Below are positions 1 to 4,456 of a DNA stretch of 6,579 nt, piece by piece (position 1 is the first letter of the stretch; the number at the start of each line of letters is the position of its first letter). Source of the stretch: Clostridia bacterium. Its GTDB lineage: Bacteria; Bacillota; Clostridia; Oscillospirales; Acutalibacteraceae. Made by a program: the position numbers and the translations under genes. The notes beneath the pieces were generated by a model, which did no database searches, was not told the DNA's origin, and saw nothing but the letters and a program-made list of their open reading frames with translations. The stretch is from contig JAFWCS010000060.1 in the NCBI GenBank assembly GCA_017534365.1, positions 1-6,579 on the forward strand, given 5' to 3'.

Positions 1-128
1 ACTTCTGCTTCGTCAACGATCTTTGCACCGCCGTGGCCGGCTACACGGTGGATCTGACAAAATATCAGGATATTTACCCCTCCGATCACCATCCGCTGAT
101 CGTGACGCTGACGCTGGGGAACGCATAA
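1..128 (+). CDS. Endonuclease/exonuclease/phosphatase family protein, 3' end only
   Basis: Only the last 41 residues are present, read from base 3 to a TAA stop at 126-128; the 5' part lies outside the window. The fragment contains an SDHHP motif (bases 81-95) followed by a hydrophobic terminal strand, IVTLTL. Ser-Asp-His followed by a beta strand at the extreme C-terminus is the hallmark end of EEP (DNase I-like) metal-dependent phosphoesterases, where the His is a catalytic residue. The next gene ends the same way (SDHYAV), starts 12 bases downstream, and has its ribosome binding site overlapping this stop codon. The two are therefore probably co-transcribed and may be tandem paralogues. 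The substrate (nucleic acid, phospholipid or other phosphoester) cannot be judged from this end. The family call rests on one motif plus context. Confidence 0.72.
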   Translation, partial: FCFVNDLCTAVAGYTVDLTKYQDIYPSDHHPLIVTLTLGNA

Positions 129-134
129 AGGAGG
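127..134 (+). promoter_or_regulatory. Ribosome binding site of the second EEP gene
   Basis: AAAGGAGG sits 6 bases before the ATG at 141, a near-ideal Shine-Dalgarno sequence and spacing. It begins inside the TAA stop of the preceding gene (126-128), which suggests that translation of the two EEP genes is coupled. It also fixes the start codon of the downstream gene. Confidence 0.85.
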
Positions 135-140
135 CAGCTT

Positions 141-896
141 ATGTTCCGTATTATTTCATTCAATCTGCTCTGTGCCGGCAAGGATGCGCGGCGGTGGGAG
201 AACCGCGTGCCCCTCGTCTGCCGCGTGATCAACGAGTATCAGCCGGATTCCTTCGGCGTGCAGGAGGCGCATATCGGCTGGATGAACGCCCTGCGCGCGA
301 ATCTGCCGGCTTACGATTCCGTCGGCGTCGGCCGCGAGGACGGCAAGGAGGACGGCGAATTTGCCGCGATCTTCTTCCGCAGAGACCGCCTGCGCGTGCT
401 GAAAAGCGACACCTTCTGGATCTCCGAGACGCCCGACCGCCCCTCCCGCAGCTGGGAAACGGCCTGCACCCGCATCGCCACCTGGGCGCTGCTTGAGGAG
501 ATCGCAACGGGCAAGCAATACGTTCATATCAACACGCATCTCGACCACGTCAGCCGCCTCGCGCAGGTCAACGGCGCGAAGATGCTGCAGCGGAAAGCCG
601 CGGAATTCCCCGGCCTCCCGGTCGTTTGCACCGGTGATTTCAACGTGCCGCAGGGCTCCGACTGCTATGAAACGATGGTCAGCGCCAACATGGGCGACGC
701 GCGCGTGCTCGCGCCGGAGACGGACGACTGCTGCACCTACCACGGCTTTGAGCCTGCGAAGATTCAGGACATCATCGACTTCATCTTCGTCGACCGCGCC
801 ACGATCAGGCCGATGAAATTCCAGACCATCAGCAAAACCTTCGACGGCGCGTTCTATTCCGATCACTATGCCGTCTGCGCCGACCTTGTCTTTTAA
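141..896 (+). CDS. Endonuclease/exonuclease/phosphatase (EEP) family hydrolase
   Basis: This is a 251-residue protein covering a complete EEP (DNase I-like) fold, Mg-dependent enzymes that cleave phosphodiester or phosphomonoester bonds. The family's conserved blocks appear in order: N8 near the N-terminus (SFNLL), the metal-binding Glu at E42 (VQEAH), N131-T-H133-L-D-H136, the G165-D166-F-N168 block with catalytic Asp and Asn, D213 (IIDFIFV), and the terminal S240-D241-H242. All catalytic positions are present, so it should be active. No signal peptide or membrane segment is seen, so it is probably cytoplasmic. The start is fixed by AAAGGAGG six bases upstream. It follows another EEP gene in the same direction and ends just before a bidirectional terminator. 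Family members act on DNA, RNA, inositol phosphates, sphingomyelin and other substrates; nothing here identifies this one's substrate. Confidence 0.9.
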   Translation: MFRIISFNLLCAGKDARRWENRVPLVCRVINEYQPDSFGVQEAHIGWMNALRANLPAYDSVGVGREDGKEDGEFAAIFFRRDRLRVLKSDTFWISETPDRPSRSWETACTRIATWALLEEIATGKQYVHINTHLDHVSRLAQVNGAKMLQRKAAEFPGLPVVCTGDFNVPQGSDCYETMVSANMGDARVLAPETDDCCTYHGFEPAKIQDIIDFIFVDRATIRPMKFQTISKTFDGAFYSDHYAVCADLVF

Positions 897-902
897 GAAA
901 AA

Positions 903-947
903 GGCTCGGATCCTCTGCAATCTTCAGAGAATCCGGGCCGTTATTTT
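903..947. terminator. Bidirectional intrinsic terminator between convergent genes
   Basis: A hairpin with arms at 903-917 and 925-939 has a 15-pair stem with one G-T wobble and one C-A mismatch, and a 7-base loop. On the + strand it is followed by TTATTTT (941-947). On the - strand it is followed by the complement of GAAAAA (897-902), giving TTTTTC. It starts 6 bases after the EEP stop codon and ends 1 base before the bofA stop codon, so it can terminate both convergent transcripts. The T-runs are short, but the stem is strong. Confidence 0.85.
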
Positions 948-1195
948 AGAATGATATTCAGCAGCAGCGTGCCGATCACCCCGGGCATCCCGAGCAGGGC
1001 GGCCGTACCGAACGACCAGCCGTTGAGCGCGATCGTCACGCCGCTGACCAGACCGATCAGGTTCACTGCAAACAGCGCGGCGATCCCCTGCAGGGCCGAA
1101 AGCAGCCAGCTGCGCATGCCGTGCGTATGAAAAATGACCCAGCCTGCGATCATCGCCCCGCAGGCGACGGCGGCGGCAACGAAGGCCTTGTGCAT
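941..1195 (-). CDS. bofA: Pro-sigma-K processing inhibitor BofA family protein
   Basis: This is an 84-residue, very hydrophobic protein. In Bacillus, BofA sits in the outer forespore membrane with SpoIVFA and holds the protease SpoIVFB inactive, which delays pro-sigma-K cleavage in the mother cell. Here hydrophobic segments lie at about residues 4-22, 30-54 and 63-83. The C-terminal half carries the family pattern: NLIG (45-48), an Asn at N58 after GVTIAL, and LGMPGV (68-73) before a final hydrophobic stretch. Length is close to the usual BofA size. A start at 1237 is also open, but AGGAGGT at 1208-1202 lies exactly six bases before the ATG at 1195, so that start is preferred. The gene begins 2 bases after the stop of the yaaL-like gene, the same pairing as in Bacillus, which supports the call. 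The annotation is by pattern and context; the protein has diverged from Bacillus BofA. Confidence 0.85.
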   Translation of the reverse strand: MHKAFVAAAVACGAMIAGWVIFHTHGMRSWLLSALQGIAALFAVNLIGLVSGVTIALNGWSFGTAALLGMPGVIGTLLLNIILK

Positions 1196-1197
1196 GC

Positions 1198-1473
1198 TCA
1201 GACCTCCTCCCGCCGGAAAACCTGCACCCTGCCGCATTCGACGCCCAGCGCGCGCGCACGCTTGAACAGATAGCGATACAGCGCCCGCAGCGACTGGATC
1301 TCAAAGATCACGGCGTCCAGGAGCTGATCGTTCTGTTCATAGTCGAAGCGGGCATAGGCGTTCTCGAGTTTCCGGGCCGTCTCCTGCAGCTGCGCAAGCA
1401 GCGCGGCTTCTTCCTTTTGCGTTTTCGCCGTTTCCTTGCGGCAGCGGACGCGTTCATGCAGCGTTTGTTTCAT
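1198..1473 (-). CDS. yaaL: DUF2508 (YaaL-like) family protein
   Basis: This is a 91-residue, charged, helical, soluble protein with no signal or membrane segment. It matches the DUF2508/YaaL pattern: a helical N-terminal half, then an FDY motif (43-45) followed by an acidic stretch, an Asp at D53 in LLDAVIFEIQSL, and a Y66-R-Y-L-F-K-R-A-R block (66-74). The family has no established biochemical function. In Bacillus the gene lies directly upstream of bofA, and the same order is kept here with only 2 bases between them. Two starts are possible. The ATG at 1482 touches the AGGGGG ribosome site with no spacing, while the ATG at 1473 is nine bases from it and is chosen. A sigma-E-like promoter stands just upstream. 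The family call is made from recalled motifs together with the bofA neighbour. Confidence 0.82.
   Translation of the reverse strand: MKQTLHERVRCRKETAKTQKEEAALLAQLQETARKLENAYARFDYEQNDQLLDAVIFEIQSLRALYRYLFKRARALGVECGRVQVFRREEV
1202..1208 (-). promoter_or_regulatory. Ribosome binding site that sets the bofA start
   Basis: On the minus strand AGGAGGT precedes the bofA ATG by six bases. It lies inside the last codons of the upstream DUF2508 gene, whose TGA (1200-1198) falls in the spacer, so the two genes are translationally linked. It favours the 84-residue BofA over a 98-residue form starting at 1237. Confidence 0.88.
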
Positions 1474-1482
1474 ATTTTTCAT

Positions 1483-1488
1483 CCCCCT
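1483..1488 (-). promoter_or_regulatory. Ribosome binding site of the yaaL-like gene
   Basis: AGGGGG on the minus strand directly abuts an ATG at 1482 and lies nine bases from an ATG at 1473. The spacing favours the second ATG as the true start. Confidence 0.65.
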
Positions 1489-1494
1489 GCAAAT

Positions 1495-1523
1495 ATTCTA
1501 TAGCAATTATGGGACAAATATGC
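1495..1523 (-). promoter_or_regulatory. Putative promoter of yaaL-bofA, sigma-E-like
   Basis: On the minus strand GCATATT (1523-1517) fits the Bacillus sigma-E -35 consensus KMATATT. After 14 bases TATAGAAT (1502-1495) matches 6 of 8 positions of the sigma-E -10 consensus CATACAMT. Bacillus bofA is sigma-E controlled, so the match makes biological sense. The same DNA can be read as a sigma-A promoter, TTAGCA - 18 bases - TATAGA. Either would give a very short leader, starting close to the ribosome site. The assignment is inference from consensus matching. Confidence 0.42.
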
Positions 1524-1529
1524 TAAAAT
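1521..1529 (+). promoter_or_regulatory. Putative extended -10 element for manA
   Basis: TGCTAAAAT is an extended -10 (TGn + TAAAAT) about 35 bases before the manA ATG. No good -35 is seen; the best at 17-base spacing is TAGCAA (1501-1506), 3 of 6 matches. It overlaps the -35 of the divergent yaaL-bofA promoter, so the two promoters may compete for RNA polymerase. Confidence 0.4.
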
Positions 1530-1563
1530 AATACACAGAATCCGAGAAAGGGGCTGTCCTTCC

Positions 1564-2523
1564 ATGAAGCCTTATCCGATGCTGCTCGCCCCCTACGTTT
1601 CCGAAACGATCTGGGGCGGACGCAAACTGATCGACGCCTTCGGCGTCCGGACCGAAAAAGCCAATGCCGCCGAGGGCTGGATGCTCTCCTGCCACCCGGC
1701 CGGCGCCTCCCGCGTCGTCAACGGCCCCTTCGCCGGGATGCCGCTGCCCGAAGCGCTGAAGCAGGCGCCCGCGTTCTGCGGCGCGCATGACGCCGGCTTC
1801 GCGGACTTCCCGATCCTGATCAAATTCATCGACGCGCGCGACGATCTCTCCGTGCAGGTGCACCCGACGGCGGACTACTGCCGCCGCACCGGCCGCGGCC
1901 AGAGCAAAACCGAATGCTGGTATATCATCGACTGCGATCCTGGCGCATCGCTGCTGCTCGGCTTCCGTAAAGAAATCAGCGAAGCGGATTTCCGCAAGGC
2001 GATCACCGAAAACACGCTGACCGAGCTGGTGCAGCGCGTGCCGGTGAAACCGGGCGATTTCTTCTTCATCGAATCCGGTACGCTGCACGCGATCTGTAAA
2101 GGCATTTTACTTGCCGAGGTGCAGGAAAGCTCCAACACCACCTACCGGATCTATGACTATGACCGGCGCGGCGCGGACGGAAAGCCGCGGGAGCTGCACG
2201 TAGACGATGCGCTCGCCGTCACGAAGCGCGCTCCCTATACGCAGCCGGATTTTTGTAAAGGCAACGGCCTTTACACGGATGGCAAGACCTTGCTCGCGGA
2301 CTGCCCGCTGTTCAAGGTCTGGCGCGTGCAGACGCAGGGCACGTTCCGCGATGCCGCCGGCGCAGACTCCTTCGTCTCCCTGCTGGTGATGGAGGGAACG
2401 GGCAGCCTGACCGCCTGCGGCGAAACGCTGGCGCTGCAAAAAGGCGCAAGCGTCTTTCTCCCCGCCGGTGCGGGCGATTATCTGCTCGACGGCGCAATGA
2501 CGATCCTCGAAACCAGAATCTGA
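1564..2523 (+). CDS. manA: Mannose-6-phosphate isomerase, class I
   Basis: This 319-residue cupin enzyme interconverts mannose-6-phosphate and fructose-6-phosphate in the cytoplasm, feeding mannose into glycolysis or supplying mannose-6-phosphate for GDP-sugars. Its size matches the short Firmicutes class I form of about 315 residues. Conserved features are the N-terminal YVSETIWGG (11-19), QVHP with zinc ligand H100, KTECWY with zinc ligand E117, GTLHAI with zinc ligand H175, and the QESSNTTYRIYDYDR block (187-201) that supplies the remaining Glu ligand and the active-site Arg. A second cupin-like domain fills about 240-319. AAAGGGG (1547-1553) lies ten bases before the ATG. It is the first gene of a probable operon with the ABC-F gene, 16 bases downstream, and the rhamnosidase. 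Being next to a rhamnosidase points to glycan use, but the physiological direction cannot be told from sequence. Confidence 0.95.
   Translation: MKPYPMLLAPYVSETIWGGRKLIDAFGVRTEKANAAEGWMLSCHPAGASRVVNGPFAGMPLPEALKQAPAFCGAHDAGFADFPILIKFIDARDDLSVQVHPTADYCRRTGRGQSKTECWYIIDCDPGASLLLGFRKEISEADFRKAITENTLTELVQRVPVKPGDFFFIESGTLHAICKGILLAEVQESSNTTYRIYDYDRRGADGKPRELHVDDALAVTKRAPYTQPDFCKGNGLYTDGKTLLADCPLFKVWRVQTQGTFRDAAGADSFVSLLVMEGTGSLTACGETLALQKGASVFLPAGAGDYLLDGAMTILETRI
2254..2275 (+). repeat. Perfect short inverted repeat inside manA
   Basis: TGTAAAGGC and GCCTTTACA (9 pairs) flank a 4-base loop. It codes for residues 231-237 of ManA. No T-run follows on either strand in the right orientation, so it is not an intrinsic terminator. 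It may be chance or an mRNA structure. Confidence 0.5.
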
Positions 2524-2539
2524 AACAGGAAATACGACC

Positions 2540-4456
2540 ATGTCCATTGTCAGTATCCAGAACCTGAAAATCGAATTTGCGGGCAAACTGCTGTTTGAAA
2601 ACGTCTCCTTCGACGTCAACGAGGGGGATGCCGTCGGTCTGATCGGCGCAAACGGCACGGGCAAGACCAGTCTCTTCCGCGTGCTGACCGGCGAGCTCGA
2701 GCCGGCAGAGGGCGGCGCCTTCATCTCCAAGCTGACCAAGGTCGGCTATCTGGAGCAGCACGCCTGCCAGGGCTCCCGCCGCACGGTCTATGACGAGGCG
2801 CTGACCGTCTTCACCCCGCTGATCGAGGCGGAGCTCACGCTCGCGCATCTGGCCGCGGCGCTGGAGGCGCATCCGGGCGACCCGGCGCTGATCGAGCGGC
2901 AGAGCAGCCTGACCGAGCAGTTTCAGGCCGACGGCGGCCTGACCTATCAGAGCCGCACGGCGGCGGCGCTGCGCGGCCTCGGCTTCACGGAGCGGGAATT
3001 CTCTCAGACCTGCGACAAGCTCAGCGGCGGCCAGCGCTCCAAGCTGAGCATGTGCAAGCTCCTGCTCAGCGGGGCGGATCTGATCCTGCTGGACGAGCCG
3101 ACGAATCATCTGGACATTGCCGGCACGGAATGGCTCGAGGGCTTTCTGACCGCCTACCGCGGCACGCTCCTCGTCATTTCCCACGACCGTTTTTTTCTCG
3201 ACCGCGTCACCAACAAAACCGTGGAGCTCTCGCACGGGCGCTGCTACAGCTGCAAGGGCAATTATTCGACCTATCTGCGGCAGAAGGAAGCGCGGCTCGA
3301 GAGCGAGCGCCGGTTATATGAAAACCAGCTCGCGGAGATCAAACGCATCGAGGGCATCATCGAGCAGCAGCGTTCCTTCGCAAGAGAACGCAACTTCATC
3401 ACCGCCGAAAGCAAGCGGAAGATGCTCGAGCGAAAGAAGGCGGAGCTGGTCGTGCCGGAGCCGTCACTCGCCGCGATGCGCATGCAGTTCACGCCGGCCT
3501 GCGAAACGGGCAACGACGTGCTCACCGTGCGCGGCCTGTCAAAAGCCTTCGGCGAAAAAACGCTGTTCAGAAACGGCGAACTGGAGCTCTATAAAAACGA
3601 CCGGGTCTTCGTGCTCGGCCCCAACGGCTGCGGCAAAACGACGCTGCTGCGCATCCTCACGCGCGCCGTTCCGGCCGACAGCGGCAGTTTCGCCTTCGGC
3701 GCGAACGTGCGCATCGGCTATTTTGACCAGAGTCTGGAATCCCTGCGCGGCGGCAAGACCGTGCTGGACGAGATCTGGGACGAGCATCGCAGCTTCACGG
3801 AAACGACCGTGCGCAAATATCTGGCGCTCTTCCTGTTCCGCGGGGACGACGTTTTTAAAAACGTGGATCATCTCAGCGGCGGCGAAAAGGCGAAGCTCTG
3901 CCTGCTCAAGCTGATGCTCTCCGGCGCGAACGTGCTGCTGCTGGACGAGCCGACGAATCATCTGGACAGTCCCTCACGCGAGGTGCTGGAGACGGCACTC
4001 TGCGATTTCGAGGGCACGATCCTCGCCGTCTCGCATGACCGCTATTTCATCAACAAGCTCGCCACGCGCATCTACCGGATGCAGCCGGACGGCTTTGAAA
4101 AATTCGACGGCGATTACAACGACTACGCGGCGCTCGCCCTCGCGCAGGCGAAGGAGAAGCCGCAAAAAACCGTGCAGCGCGTCAACGCTTACAAGCTGCG
4201 CAAGGAGCGCGAAAGCGAAATGCGCCGCCTGCAGGGCAAGATCCGCCGCGCGGAGGCGGAGATCGACCGGCTCGACGGCGAGATCGCCCGCTGCAACGCG
4301 GCGCTCTCCACGCCGGAGGTTGCCGCCGATTACACCCGCGTGCTGGAATTGACGGAAGAACTGGAGGCCTTCACGGCCGCCCAGCTGGAAGAAATGGAGC
4401 AGTGGGAGCAAATGAGCGCCGCACTGCGCGATCTGGAAAGCGAGGCATCTTTATGA
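2540..4456 (+). CDS. ABC-F family ATP-binding protein (YdiF/Uup-like)
   Basis: This is a 638-residue soluble protein with two ABC ATPase domains and no membrane segments. ABC-F proteins bind the ribosome E-site region and influence translation; some confer antibiotic resistance. Domain 1 has Walker A GANGTGKT (36-43), signature LSGGQ (161-165), Walker B plus DEPTNHLD (181-192) and switch SHDR (214-217). A basic helical linker covers about 240-325. Domain 2 has Walker A GPNGCGKT (360-367), LSGGE (445-449), LLLDEPTNHLD (466-476) and SHDR (498-501). A C-terminal extension of about 100 residues (about 540-637) is charged and looks coiled-coil. Both ATP sites look intact. The linker is not notably long, so nothing here argues for a resistance-type ARE protein. 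A weak AGGA (2527-2530) precedes the ATG by nine bases. It is a regulator or housekeeping factor and not a sugar transporter, despite sitting between two sugar genes. Confidence 0.93.
   Translation: MSIVSIQNLKIEFAGKLLFENVSFDVNEGDAVGLIGANGTGKTSLFRVLTGELEPAEGGAFISKLTKVGYLEQHACQGSRRTVYDEALTVFTPLIEAELTLAHLAAALEAHPGDPALIERQSSLTEQFQADGGLTYQSRTAAALRGLGFTEREFSQTCDKLSGGQRSKLSMCKLLLSGADLILLDEPTNHLDIAGTEWLEGFLTAYRGTLLVISHDRFFLDRVTNKTVELSHGRCYSCKGNYSTYLRQKEARLESERRLYENQLAEIKRIEGIIEQQRSFARERNFITAESKRKMLERKKAELVVPEPSLAAMRMQFTPACETGNDVLTVRGLSKAFGEKTLFRNGELELYKNDRVFVLGPNGCGKTTLLRILTRAVPADSGSFAFGANVRIGYFDQSLESLRGGKTVLDEIWDEHRSFTETTVRKYLALFLFRGDDVFKNVDHLSGGEKAKLCLLKLMLSGANVLLLDEPTNHLDSPSREVLETALCDFEGTILAVSHDRYFINKLATRIYRMQPDGFEKFDGDYNDYAALALAQAKEKPQKTVQRVNAYKLRKERESEMRRLQGKIRRAEAEIDRLDGEIARCNAALSTPEVAADYTRVLELTEELEAFTAAQLEEMEQWEQMSAALRDLESEASL

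Noticed and set aside
156..920. A 254-codon minus-strand open frame opposite the EEP gene
   Set aside because: The + strand carries every EEP catalytic motif and a strong ribosome site. The minus frame has no motif or ribosome site and would run through the terminator hairpin.
941..1237. A longer BofA beginning at 1237
   Set aside because: The extra 14 residues are not hydrophobic, would overlap yaaL, and have no ribosome site. The ATG at 1195 has an ideal one.
924..1304. A 126-codon minus-strand frame overlapping bofA and the yaaL-like gene
   Set aside because: It is an alternative frame of the same region, Arg-rich, and ends inside the terminator. The yaaL and bofA frames have family motifs and proper ribosome sites.
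1470..1563. A catabolite-repression (cre) site or riboswitch in the divergent gap before manA
   Set aside because: No sequence close to the cre consensus was found, and the manA leader is only about 28 bases from the predicted start site, too short for a riboswitch.
2312..3235. A 307-codon minus-strand open frame opposite manA and the ABC-F gene, plus the similar ones at 2107-2739 and 1507-2088
   Set aside because: They have the biased composition of antisense shadows and overlap real genes with intact motifs on the + strand.
2540..4456. The ABC-F protein as an antibiotic-resistance determinant or as the ATPase of a sugar importer
   Set aside because: The linker is not unusually long and no resistance context is present. 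The DEPTNHLD/LSGGQ duplicated architecture without membrane partners is ABC-F and not an import ATPase.
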